Shown here piece after piece: positions 17,093 to 25,562 of a DNA stretch of 42,362 bases. Origin of the DNA: Bacteroidales bacterium UBA5206 (GTDB lineage: Bacteria > Bacteroidota > Bacteroidia > Bacteroidales > Tenuifilaceae); the NCBI GenBank assembly GCA_002412705.1, contig DHVO01000061.1:1-42362 (forward strand), given 5' to 3'. The notes under the pieces were generated by a model. It searched no databases and was not told where the DNA came from. It saw nothing but the letters and a program-made list of their open reading frames with translations. How positions within the stretch are numbered: the stretch's first letter is position 1; every line of letters begins with the position of its first letter. Made by a program: the position numbers and the translations under genes.

Positions 17093-18514
17093 CTAGAGGT
17101 TTAGCTCATCTTTAAGCGATTTCATTACAACGGGAAGATTTTGCATCAGGTCATTTAAAAGCTCACGCACTTTTCTGGTTTTATACTTACTGCTAATTAA
17201 ATCGCCTGCCGACTTTAGCATAAACTCATGAAAACGCTCCTTAGACATTGCCCCCTCAAAGTACTCCGATGCTGCGGTGTACCATGCAATGGTTGGCAAA
17301 TAGGTTGCACTCCCTGCCGATTGTTTCTCCCTTGCTACCAATCGGTATCGCTTTGATAGTGAAATGATTTTTGAGTACTTCTCGGCACGAAAAAGAACCT
17401 GTATGTAGGCACTAAAAAATAGGTGCCATCTGTGCTCAAAAATCTCCTTCTTATAGCCTTCCAAAAATGTAGATGCATAGCTAATTGCTTTATCAAGCAT
17501 CCCATTTGCATTAAGTGTACGGATATAAAAAGCAACAAATCCTATTTTGTAGTAAAAACTATTGGTGTTTTTAAGTTCAGGAATTGCTTGGGTCATTATT
17601 TTAAGAGCCTCTTTATTCTTATTGCTTCGTAGCAAAACGCCACAAAGGTTAATAAGGTAAAAGAGGTAATCGCTATTTTTTGCTCTAACAGAAAGGTATC
17701 CATACTTTTCGGCCAAATCGAGCTCATTAAGCTTGGAGTGCATCATTGCTCTATTGGAGTAGTAGTTTGCTAAGATTCGCTTGGAATAGAAAACCTCGGT
17801 TTTAAATTGTGCATCTAAGCTATCGTAGAGCTCACGCATGCTGTCGAACTCCCTATATGTATAGTAAAGAATAGTTAACCTTACTGCGGCACGGTATCTA
17901 GTATAGCCATCTAGATTATCATCAAAATAAACCGATTTAAAAAACGATTCCATCCGTGTAAACTCCTTATCGGATAACAGCCCCTTTATGGCTATCTTCT
18001 CTGCAGCGTTGTTTAGCCTATTGTTTATTGTTGTTGACCTAATGTAGTTTTTATGATATTTATTCAAGTAATCGGACACTTCCGCGTAGTACCTTGTTCT
18101 ATTTCGTACTATTAGATAATCCCTGTAATGCTGAATAACCTGATATAACCTAAGAAAATAGTAACGTGATGGCGTAGAAAGCATTGCTTGATCTTTCAAC
18201 GCCTTTTCCTGCTCAGGCGTAATGGAATCGGACATTACACTCTGCTCAATGGTTAAAAGCCAATTATAAAAATGGTCAACATCTACCTTTTCCAGCGTTT
18301 CCTCAATCCATTTCTTTATGTAAGAATAGGTTCTCTTATCTATTGATGTATCGTATGGTAGCCTGTTTAAAGGGTTTTTGCTATTATAATTTACAAGATT
18401 TAGTATTTTGATATTTTCCGACTTCTCAAGCTGCTGAACAGATAGTAAATACTCAACCTCATGAGGATACAGAGCCATGGCAAACTCGGAAAAAGTGACC
18501 AATTTCTCACGCAT
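17093..18514 (-). CDS. Helical-repeat (TPR-like) protein of unknown function
   Basis: I do not recognise this 473-residue protein as a named family. It has no signal peptide or membrane segment and is predicted to be almost wholly alpha-helical. From about residue 215 onward there are paired helices resembling degenerate tetratricopeptide repeats, for example LANYYSNRAMMHSKLNELD followed by LAEKYGYLSVRAK, and IRTLNANGMLDKAISYAS. The N-terminal ~200 residues are rich in Tyr, Arg and Lys and do not show clear repeats. Such proteins usually serve as scaffolds or regulators, but no partner is encoded alongside. It lies alone between the symporter and hydrolase genes, downstream of a terminator, so it needs its own promoter. 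Confidence 0.6.
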   Translation of the reverse strand: MREKLVTFSEFAMALYPHEVEYLLSVQQLEKSENIKILNLVNYNSKNPLNRLPYDTSIDKRTYSYIKKWIEETLEKVDVDHFYNWLLTIEQSVMSDSITPEQEKALKDQAMLSTPSRYYFLRLYQVIQHYRDYLIVRNRTRYYAEVSDYLNKYHKNYIRSTTINNRLNNAAEKIAIKGLLSDKEFTRMESFFKSVYFDDNLDGYTRYRAAVRLTILYYTYREFDSMRELYDSLDAQFKTEVFYSKRILANYYSNRAMMHSKLNELDLAEKYGYLSVRAKNSDYLFYLINLCGVLLRSNKNKEALKIMTQAIPELKNTNSFYYKIGFVAFYIRTLNANGMLDKAISYASTFLEGYKKEIFEHRWHLFFSAYIQVLFRAEKYSKIISLSKRYRLVAREKQSAGSATYLPTIAWYTAASEYFEGAMSKERFHEFMLKSAGDLISSKYKTRKVRELLNDLMQNLPVVMKSLKDELNL

Positions 18515-18557
18515 AGCAATAGGTTATAAAGCAGGGAATACAAATCAACTGAATACT

Positions 18558-18582
18558 AAAAAAACCGGCAAACGCCGGTTTT
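18558..18582 (-). terminator. Terminator after the alpha/beta hydrolase gene
   Basis: A 9-bp perfect stem AAAACCGGC (18561-18569) / GCCGGTTTT (18574-18582) with a 4-base loop, 75 bases beyond the hydrolase stop codon. Read on the minus strand the stem runs into seven T residues. It separates the hydrolase unit from the helical-repeat gene that follows. Confidence 0.8.
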
Positions 18583-18656
18583 AATATACAAACTATTTAG
18601 CGAATAAATCCTATAATAGTTTGAACACCTCAATGTATAATAACCCTACCCAAACA

Positions 18657-19610
18657 TTACTTAATAAATTTCTTAACCTCGGCATTAAAAACCTCTGGTT
18701 TTTCAAACATAACAAAGTGTCCACTCTTGGGAACAATAACCAAAATGCTACCACCTATTTGGCTGTGGCCATACTCGGCAATCTTCTTTGTAGCACCAGG
18801 GTTAAGGTAGCGATTGGGAATTAGGTTATCATTCTCGCCAAAAACGATAAGAGTGGGCACATTTACCTTGCCCAAGTAGTCTATTACAGGCTCGTTAACC
18901 ATACCCTTAACGGACTGTGCTACGGCATAGCAATACCCTTCAAAATCTGATGCGCTGCGCATTTGTAACCTATCGGTCACCATAAACTCAGCATCGGAGG
19001 GCAGGTTGTAGAAATTGGTGGCCAAGTTATTCTGTATTGCTTCTGCAGTTGTTTTCTTAACGCTTTCCGTGGTCATAACATCGCGAAACCAAGCCTTTTG
19101 CCCTTCGGTAAAGCGCTCAAAACCAGCGGGTGCAGCAAGCACAAGCCCCTTAACAATATCAGGGTAGAGCAAACTTGTTGTTATGGAAATTTGTCCGCCC
19201 ATAGAGTGCCCTGCAAGGTAAACCTTGCCCAGATTTAGCTCTGCAACCAGCTCGTTTACTACGCCAGCATAAAGCGACATCAAACCTGAATGAGGCTCCT
19301 TACTTGACTTTCCATACCCAGGAAGATCTATGGCAATGCACCTGTAAGAAGCCTTTAGCTCCTCAATATTCTTCTTCCATGCAGGTAAGTAGCTACCTAA
19401 ACCATGAATAAAAATAATGGTTTCGGCACCTTTACCTTCATCAACATAAGCAATGTTAAACCCGTTTTTGGGTAAGGTAACCCGTTTAACCTGGTAAGAG
19501 TAAGCTATATCGTTAAAGGAGCCAATGGGAGCCAACGATTTATAGGGAGTGCTGCAGCTAATCATTACCAATGCTATTATTATCGAACTAATAAAATGTA
19601 TTCTTCTCAT
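18657..19610 (-). CDS. Alpha/beta hydrolase lipoprotein
   Basis: The 317-residue product has a lipoprotein signal peptide: a hydrophobic stretch ending in ALVMISC, with Cys19 the likely lipidated residue. The mature part is a single alpha/beta hydrolase domain. It shows the oxyanion loop IHGLGSYLPAW, the nucleophile elbow GHSMGG (Ser136), an acidic residue in FGENDNLIP and the catalytic His in PKSGHFVMFEKPE. The fold family includes esterases, lipases and C-C bond hydrolases, so the substrate is open; an esterase acting in the periplasm or at the outer membrane is most likely. It follows the barrel protein gene by 22 bases on the same strand, so the two are probably expressed together. Confidence 0.83.
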   Translation of the reverse strand: MRRIHFISSIIIALVMISCSTPYKSLAPIGSFNDIAYSYQVKRVTLPKNGFNIAYVDEGKGAETIIFIHGLGSYLPAWKKNIEELKASYRCIAIDLPGYGKSSKEPHSGLMSLYAGVVNELVAELNLGKVYLAGHSMGGQISITTSLLYPDIVKGLVLAAPAGFERFTEGQKAWFRDVMTTESVKKTTAEAIQNNLATNFYNLPSDAEFMVTDRLQMRSASDFEGYCYAVAQSVKGMVNEPVIDYLGKVNVPTLIVFGENDNLIPNRYLNPGATKKIAEYGHSQIGGSILVIVPKSGHFVMFEKPEVFNAEVKKFIK

Positions 19611-19632
19611 TTTATTCTCAATTAGTTAATTG

Positions 19633-21234
19633 TTAAAAAATTAGCCACTTGAATACCACAAATGCGGTCCAAGGATTGGTTGGCCTAGTGGTGTACTCGC
19701 CGTTAATATCGCTCCCGTGAGACTTCTCATTGCTATCGTAAAAGTCGCCAAGCATTAGGTAAGCACCATGTAGCTCAAGGCTCATAAATGGGCCAAAATT
19801 ATAGCTAAGGTTCCCGTTAAGCTCTGTGCCCATAATATAGCCACCACCCGAAGGCTGAACGTTACTCATTGCAAAAGCACCTCCAATTTTAGCGTTTAGC
19901 TTATGGGGAATTAGCCCACGCGACATGTTTAGTGTTGCAGCAGTTAACCCATAGCCCATGTTTGACAAGTCGCATATTGCAGGAGAAAAACGATTCACAA
20001 CGTTACCGTGAGGTAACAAAATATAGGAACCAGAACTGATAAAGATACCGCCTGGCGAGGCCCATGTATTACCAGTCATTACACCTGAATACTTTCCATC
20101 CTTTAACCCATCGGCATCGCCTGTTGTGTAAACAACATCGGCAGTGATTGCATCGTTAAGAGTTTGTCCATATCGGTAGGAAACACGAAGATTAGCTCCA
20201 ATACCAAAAATATCAGTTGCACGGGTCCACTTTGTTTGCGATGCTACTTTATTGGTTAGCGTATCGGCCTTGCCAATATTGGCATTAACAAACCCAGAAA
20301 CCATCCACCTATCGAGGTAGTGCTCTGGGTTTCGGGACCAGTAGGTGCCAACCCAAGCAATATCGGCACGGTAAGGCACATCGCCAAAGGCAAATTTATA
20401 GGTGCCATTATAACCGCTAAGCAAGCTGTTGAGTCCCTGTCCCAGAATTGAAACGCCTCCTTCGCCTGCCGATCTATCGGCCACATAGTAAACTGATGCT
20501 CCCAGCTTCCACTTTTTGGTAATATCCTTCTCACCAGTAAGCTCGTAAAGGGTTACATCGTCGTTCTGTTCAGTATTATTCTCGTATAGCTTGTAAAAGC
20601 CTGCTTTAACCCTAGAGTAGTCCCAATCCCTACGAACAGATATACCCACACCATCGGTTCCCCAGTAGGCTAACCGGTATCCCGTTTGTGCCATGCGATC
20701 AAACACCGTACGATAAGGATTGTAAGGGGTATCGTAAAGACGCTGAAGCCCTAAATTAATGTACCACCCTTTTGCTGGGAGTAGCTCCAGCTCAATGTTC
20801 TGGGTTTGAAGGTTTACCTGATCGGAAGATATGGCAGAACCTGTATTGCCACCTACGCCATAGGAAGCATCGCCCCAAGTCCAGTCAATCTCAAAAGATG
20901 CCCGCAGAATGGCCTTGCCATTAAATAGTTTAGGTTGATATATAAAGAAGGGCAATAAACGCTGCTCAAAGTAACGGCTAGTAAGCGAATCGCTGGTTGT
21001 TGTTGTGTTTCCACCAAACAATCGGCCCACAACTTGCCCTTTCATAAACTCACTTCGGGAGTAAACATTGGAAAGCACCCCTTGGTTAATGTAAAAGGCT
21101 AGAAACTGAAACTCCTTTTCCGCCTTCCGAGGTATCTCCTTCTGAAAATATTGGTTTGAAGGGCTTTGCTCCTGAGCACTACCAATGGTTGCAAGGGTTA
21201 GCAACCCAACAATACCAAGTAACTTTAGATTCAT
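19633..21234 (-). CDS. Outer-membrane beta-barrel (porin-like) protein
   Basis: About 533 residues with a Sec signal peptide (MNLKLLGIVGLLTLATIGSAQ) when started at the ATG at 21234. A further in-frame ATG at 21273 would put 13 polar residues before the signal peptide and is unlikely. The mature protein has many alternating amphipathic strands rich in Tyr, Trp, Gly and Asn and ends in FVVFKWLIF, with a terminal Phe as in outer-membrane barrels. Segments such as YINLGLQRLYDTPYNPYRT and KAGFYKLYENN recall alginate-export/DUF-type porins, but I cannot assign the family firmly. It is upstream of and probably co-transcribed with the lipoprotein hydrolase, hinting at uptake or processing of an ester-containing compound. 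Confidence 0.7.
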   Translation of the reverse strand: MNLKLLGIVGLLTLATIGSAQEQSPSNQYFQKEIPRKAEKEFQFLAFYINQGVLSNVYSRSEFMKGQVVGRLFGGNTTTTSDSLTSRYFEQRLLPFFIYQPKLFNGKAILRASFEIDWTWGDASYGVGGNTGSAISSDQVNLQTQNIELELLPAKGWYINLGLQRLYDTPYNPYRTVFDRMAQTGYRLAYWGTDGVGISVRRDWDYSRVKAGFYKLYENNTEQNDDVTLYELTGEKDITKKWKLGASVYYVADRSAGEGGVSILGQGLNSLLSGYNGTYKFAFGDVPYRADIAWVGTYWSRNPEHYLDRWMVSGFVNANIGKADTLTNKVASQTKWTRATDIFGIGANLRVSYRYGQTLNDAITADVVYTTGDADGLKDGKYSGVMTGNTWASPGGIFISSGSYILLPHGNVVNRFSPAICDLSNMGYGLTAATLNMSRGLIPHKLNAKIGGAFAMSNVQPSGGGYIMGTELNGNLSYNFGPFMSLELHGAYLMLGDFYDSNEKSHGSDINGEYTTRPTNPWTAFVVFKWLIF

Positions 21235-21365
21235 GCTACAATTATTTACTTGAAAGGTTTGGAATACACTCAACTCATCTGGTTATTACAAGAAAAAAAT
21301 ACCAATAAGAGGTGATAATGGGTAAAGCAAAAACTTGAAAATATTATAACTCCGGTAGTTAGTAT

Positions 21366-21416
21366 AAGGGCAATAGTGCTAATAGAACCAAAGCAAAAGG
21401 AAACACTATTGCCCTT
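21366..21416 (-). terminator. Long-stem hairpin after the small lipoprotein gene
   Basis: A perfect 13-bp inverted repeat (21366-21378 and 21404-21416) encloses a 25-base loop, starting 7 bases beyond the lipoprotein stop codon. On the minus strand it is not followed by a T run, so it may protect the 3' end of the message or act as a weak terminator rather than being a standard rho-independent site. Confidence 0.5.
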
Positions 21417-21423
21417 GAGACCT

Positions 21424-21933
21424 TTATTTTACAATTTTGATGTACTTCTGAATATTCAAATTACCATATGCTCCATTGCTAGTACTTCCAAACCCACCCT
21501 CAACTGTAGGAGGTGTAACACCTGTAATTACAGGGTTAGTTTGAGCAACCTCATAGTTCATTGTGTATGGAGTTGCCGAACTGGAAATCTCGAATATACC
21601 CTCACTGGTTAGTGTATTGGGAGTGCTCTGATTAAGCACTATTGTCCAGATAGTTCCATTAGAAGACTTCTCCTGAACATAAGTACCAGTTAGGGTTGTT
21701 TTTGATCCATCGGAGAAAGATTCAACAACATAGGTATTGTTGCTCTCAAACTTTGCGTAAACAGAGTCTATACCAATTGCTCCTAGTAGTGGGGCAACAT
21801 TAGTACCCGATGAGTACCACTCCCCCACAATGCCAATAACCTTAGGATCGGTTTCAGGGCCATCGTCATCACTTTTATCGCAAGCAACAAAAGCGACAGA
21901 AGCAAGAATCATAAGTGCAAAAAACTTTTTCAT
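21424..21933 (-). CDS. Small lipoprotein, lipocalin-like
   Basis: A 169-residue protein with a clear lipoprotein signal (MKKFFALMILASVAFVAC, Cys18), followed by an acidic linker (DKSDDDGPETDP). Acidic residues just after the lipidated Cys resemble the Bacteroidota lipoprotein export signal for surface display. The remaining ~140 residues have the pattern of a small antiparallel beta barrel: IVGEWYSSGT, YAKFESNNTYVVES, KTTLTGTYVQ and a late MNYEV strand. This is the look of lipocalin-like proteins of Bacteroidota, which start with a G-x-W motif. The ligand is unknown. It is a single gene flanked by a strong hairpin downstream. Confidence 0.65.
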   Translation of the reverse strand: MKKFFALMILASVAFVACDKSDDDGPETDPKVIGIVGEWYSSGTNVAPLLGAIGIDSVYAKFESNNTYVVESFSDGSKTTLTGTYVQEKSSNGTIWTIVLNQSTPNTLTSEGIFEISSSATPYTMNYEVAQTNPVITGVTPPTVEGGFGSTSNGAYGNLNIQKYIKIVK

Positions 21934-22108
21934 AGCAATAGAATTTAGTGTTAGTGTTTTTCTTTCAAAGCAAGTAACAAAACTGTATCTCTGGAATCAA
22001 CCCAACAGATAAAAACCATGGGTTGACCTACCATTCAAAAATCAACAATTATAAACACATGGCGTTAATATACAAACATATACACGGAACAAAAAACGTA
22101 TCGACCAG

Positions 22109-23125
22109 CTATCCCCATCGAATAACATTTGCCCCCCATGCATACCCTATGCCAGCAGCAATCATGGATACTATGGTGCCTGATCTTAGCATACCCCGCT
22201 GCTGAGCCAGATGGATGGACAGAATTTGATCCACCTGTCCCATATGCCCAAAGTGCTCAAGATATATGGTTTGTTCCATGGTAACCCCAAGCTGAGCAAC
22301 AATGCCCTCGTACATAGAGCGCTTAAAATGCAATCCCGCTAAATACCCAAGTTGGCATGGATCGACCCCCGATTTCTCAAACGCTTTGCGTATGCAATGC
22401 ATCCAGTTATCCATGGAAACCGCATTAAGCCTATCCTTCATGTGCTTCTCATCGAAAACACGTAGCGATTTATACGCCAAGTCCAAATTATCGGCAGTAA
22501 TAGGATTGGCTATTCCTCCGTATTCAACCCCTGCATCGCGAGCCATGGTACCATCGGTAATGATGTGGGTTCCCAGAAGAATATTCCTACCATAGTTCTT
22601 TTTAAGGATTAGGGCTCCTGCTCCTGCCGAAAGGTTAAACATGAAGGACACCGATGAGTCTGTATAATCTATAAAATCGCCATTTCTATAGCCTCCTACA
22701 ATAAGCACGGTGTTTATTTCGGGGTCGGCAATCATCATATCCTTTGCCATTTTTAGAGCAGCAACTGTGGTTCCGCATCGTTGTTGAACATCAATGGACC
22801 AAGCGTTACTGGCGCCAATTTGCTCTTGAATATATATTCCAGAGGTTGTTAAAGGGTACTCCTTCCACTCCTCACCAATGCATAGAATCAAATCTATTTC
22901 CTTTGGATTGATTCCCGTATTTAGCAAAGCGTCCTTGGCTGCTCTTACACCCATTTCCTGAGTACCATCCTCTGGACCAGGAATGGGCTTTTCAATAATA
23001 CCCAGCTTATTCACCACGGCATCCTCAGACCAAACACCCTTTGTAGCAGCTGCAATTTGAGCCGCACTCATCCTGCTTTTGGGTAAATAGATGCCAGTAC
23101 CTACTATTCCTACCTGTGTGTTCAT
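22109..23125 (-). CDS. KAS III-like condensing enzyme (thiolase superfamily), second of a tandem pair
   Basis: The 338-residue product has the FabH/KAS III layout: GIVGTGIYLPKSRM at the start, the nucleophile region DVQQRCGTTVAAL with Cys117, and the C-terminal IAAGIGYAWGANVIRW. The usual FabH triad is Cys-His-Asn. Here Cys117 and His266 (in AGLHFKRS) are present, but the Asn position (GNTS in FabH) reads FGHMGQ, so His294 replaces it. The Gly-rich segment around NLSAGAGALIL is normal. True fatty-acid FabH seems unlikely given the operon; an acyl-transfer or condensation step on short acyl-CoA is plausible. It lies 20 bases after a related but distinct gene, and the two proteins may form a hetero-oligomer. 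Confidence 0.75.
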   Translation of the reverse strand: MNTQVGIVGTGIYLPKSRMSAAQIAAATKGVWSEDAVVNKLGIIEKPIPGPEDGTQEMGVRAAKDALLNTGINPKEIDLILCIGEEWKEYPLTTSGIYIQEQIGASNAWSIDVQQRCGTTVAALKMAKDMMIADPEINTVLIVGGYRNGDFIDYTDSSVSFMFNLSAGAGALILKKNYGRNILLGTHIITDGTMARDAGVEYGGIANPITADNLDLAYKSLRVFDEKHMKDRLNAVSMDNWMHCIRKAFEKSGVDPCQLGYLAGLHFKRSMYEGIVAQLGVTMEQTIYLEHFGHMGQVDQILSIHLAQQRGMLRSGTIVSMIAAGIGYAWGANVIRWG

Positions 23126-23145
23126 ATAGTGTATGGCTTAGCTAA

Positions 23146-24153
23146 TTAGTAGATAAACAGATTACTTCCCACGGCAAGACCTGCTCCCGATGCCATAAAC
23201 ACCACCTTTTGGCCACGTTTTATTGCACCCTCTTTTACGGCATGATGAAATGCCATAGGTATGCACCCAGACCCAGTGTACCCATACCTATCCATAACAA
23301 ATGAAGTCTTGTTAATGGGTTCGCCAAGTGCTTCCATAACCTTTACAACAACAGACCTGTTTATTTGGGTGAAGATGAAGTGGTTGACATCACTTACCGA
23401 TATACCCGATTTTTCCGTTAGTTTTTCCACAACCATAGGCCATAAGCGCACATTCCTATCTCCGGGTAACGGTTGTAAATTTTGTAATCCGTACTCTTGT
23501 GCAGCAATTCTCTCCTTGGTTACAGGAAAATGAGTTCCACCCGAATAAACGCCTATATAGTCCCACTGAGTTCCATCTGTAAGTAACTGCCCGTTAATGT
23601 AACCCGATTCACCATTACTGCACCGCTCTAGTACAAAAGCACCTGCACCATCGGCAAATATGGAATAGCCAAAAGCATCGTTTGGTCTAACATAGGCAGG
23701 CATATTATAAACGCCAACCACTACAGCACGCTTAATAGACTCATCGGTAGCCATAATCCGAGCAGCGTTATCGAGAGCAATGGCAAAGCTTGCACACGAC
23801 GCGCTCACATCAAAAGATGAGCTCCACTGCTCCTGTCCCTGTATTCTACCTTGGACTAATATAGCTGTTGCCGGTGTTATAAACTCAGGAGTATCAGTAG
23901 CAACTATAAATAGGTTAATATCGCGAGGATCCAGCTTTGCATCGGCTATTGCGTTTTGTGCTGCCTTTGTGGCAAAATCGGCAGTTGTCTCCTTAATTCC
24001 CCTAAGGTGAGCTATATGTCGCTTAAAAATACCAAGCTTGGTTTCAGTCTTTTCGTGGTCGAACTCAATATTTGCCAACTTTTTAAGCTCGATATTATCT
24101 ATTGGCTCACCAGGAGCATATACTCCAGTTCCAACTATTCTTATTGGTAGCAT
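23146..24153 (-). CDS. KAS III-like condensing enzyme (thiolase superfamily), first of a tandem pair
   Basis: A 335-residue FabH-like protein starting RIVGTGVYAPGEPIDN. The nucleophile region SFDVSASCASFAIAL keeps Cys120. The position of the catalytic His in FabH (PHQAN) reads FTQINR, so Thr262 stands there. The Asn of GNTSAAS is replaced in YGYTGSGCIP by Tyr292. Thus only Cys of the standard Cys-His-Asn triad is retained, suggesting acyl transfer without decarboxylation, or a structural role with the partner encoded downstream. The final GSGAGLAVGSNLFIY-like glycine-rich tail (ASGAGLAVGSN) is normal for the fold. It sits fifth in a six-gene operon with thiolase, reductase and CoA-transferase genes, 66 bases after the CoA-transferase. 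Confidence 0.75.
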   Translation of the reverse strand: MLPIRIVGTGVYAPGEPIDNIELKKLANIEFDHEKTETKLGIFKRHIAHLRGIKETTADFATKAAQNAIADAKLDPRDINLFIVATDTPEFITPATAILVQGRIQGQEQWSSSFDVSASCASFAIALDNAARIMATDESIKRAVVVGVYNMPAYVRPNDAFGYSIFADGAGAFVLERCSNGESGYINGQLLTDGTQWDYIGVYSGGTHFPVTKERIAAQEYGLQNLQPLPGDRNVRLWPMVVEKLTEKSGISVSDVNHFIFTQINRSVVVKVMEALGEPINKTSFVMDRYGYTGSGCIPMAFHHAVKEGAIKRGQKVVFMASGAGLAVGSNLFIY

Positions 24154-24219
24154 AATAAGGTTTTTACATTATAAATAACGGATAATATTCAGGGTATAAC
24201 CTGTTACCTCCCAGAATAA

Positions 24220-25530
24220 CTAAATGTACCCCATCCTTTCTGCTTGGGCTGTAAGCTCATCGCGAAACTTTGGATGAGCAATGGAGATAAGCGCCTTAGT
24301 ACGCTCCCTAACAGTTAAACCAGTTAACCGCACTGCGCCGTGCTCGGTAACAACATAATCGGTGTGAGAACGATGAAGCGTTACTGCGGTACCTTCGGGT
24401 AAAACAGGAACAATAGTGGATACCGCATCTCCCTTTGCAGTTGACCTGCAAGCAATAATCGATTTACCCAAACCATCGAAACCCTCTATTGCACCTACTG
24501 CAGTATCGGTTTGCCCTCCTGTTCCAGAGTACTGGTTAATGCCTATGCTCTCGCTAGCAACCTGTCCGGTAAAATCAACCATAATACAGGTATTTATTGA
24601 TACCATTTTAGAGTTTTGCTTCACAACACACGGGTCGTTAACATACTTACCACGCAGAAACTCAACAGCAGGGTTATTATGGAGCCATTTATACATTTCC
24701 TCAGAACCCATGGCAAAAGTGCAGACAAACTTACCAGGGTATAATGCCTTTTTCTTGTTTGTAATTACCCCCATTTGGTAGAGCTCCATCATAGAGTCCA
24801 CAAACATTTCGGTGTGAACACCCAAATCCTTTTTCTCTCTAAGGGAAAGAGCTGCTGCATTGGGAATTTCGCCAATTCCCAGCTGAATGGTAGCACCATC
24901 GTCAACCAAACTGGCTATATGCTCTCCTATGCGCAGCGCAACCTCATCGGGTTGCGGCGAAGGAAGAACTGGCGGAAGCTGGTGATGCTCCACAAAGTAG
25001 TCCACATCGGAAACATGTACCTGAGTGTCGCCAAAGGTTCTTGGTAACACATTATTAACCTCAAGCACAACAACCTCGGCAGCCTCAAGTATATCCTTTT
25101 CGTATGTAAGACCTAATGAGAGCGAAACAAAGCCCTTCTCGTCGGGAGGAGTACAGGTACCAACAAACAGATGTGGGCGGCGAACCTTGAGCCTATCGGT
25201 AGCTGCGCGATGCAGCATATTGGGAACAAAAGTTACAGTTCCAGCCCCCTCCTTAATAGCCTGACGGGAACCAGGAGCATGAAACCAGCTGCACAGCTCA
25301 AAATGCCCCTTCATTTCGGGAAGCATATAAAAAGGGTAAGGCTTCATGGTGAGCACAGAGAAAACCTGAACATTCCTAACCCTTTCCTTTGCTAAATGGA
25401 ATTTAGCCATACACCCCTGAGGCTCCGAGGCGCACTGCGCAACAATAATATCGGAATCGCTCTTAATTAAATCGGCAACCTGCTCTGCGGTTATCAGTTT
25501 TTGCCTGTATATTGTACTATAGTCGCTCAT
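24220..25530 (-). CDS. Acetyl-CoA hydrolase / 4-hydroxybutyrate-type CoA-transferase
   Basis: This 436-residue protein belongs to the family that includes acetyl-CoA hydrolase, succinyl-CoA:acetate CoA-transferase and 4-hydroxybutyrate or butyryl-CoA:acetate CoA-transferases. Visible blocks are DIIVAQCASEPQG, GTCTPPDEKGFVSLSLG, the LGIGEIPNAAALSL loop, HTEMFVDSMMELY (a candidate location for the active-site Glu), and the late INQYSGTGGQTD motif shared by the short CoA-transferases. It moves CoA between short carboxylic acids, such as acetate and butyrate or acetoacetate. The symporter gene upstream (32 bases) may bring in the acid that is activated; thiolase and reductase genes of the same operon act on the resulting acyl-CoA. 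Exact acid partners cannot be told. Confidence 0.85.
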   Translation of the reverse strand: MSDYSTIYRQKLITAEQVADLIKSDSDIIVAQCASEPQGCMAKFHLAKERVRNVQVFSVLTMKPYPFYMLPEMKGHFELCSWFHAPGSRQAIKEGAGTVTFVPNMLHRAATDRLKVRRPHLFVGTCTPPDEKGFVSLSLGLTYEKDILEAAEVVVLEVNNVLPRTFGDTQVHVSDVDYFVEHHQLPPVLPSPQPDEVALRIGEHIASLVDDGATIQLGIGEIPNAAALSLREKKDLGVHTEMFVDSMMELYQMGVITNKKKALYPGKFVCTFAMGSEEMYKWLHNNPAVEFLRGKYVNDPCVVKQNSKMVSINTCIMVDFTGQVASESIGINQYSGTGGQTDTAVGAIEGFDGLGKSIIACRSTAKGDAVSTIVPVLPEGTAVTLHRSHTDYVVTEHGAVRLTGLTVRERTKALISIAHPKFRDELTAQAERMGYI

Positions 25531-25562
25531 AATGAGTAGTATATATTGTCTAAGTATTTAGC

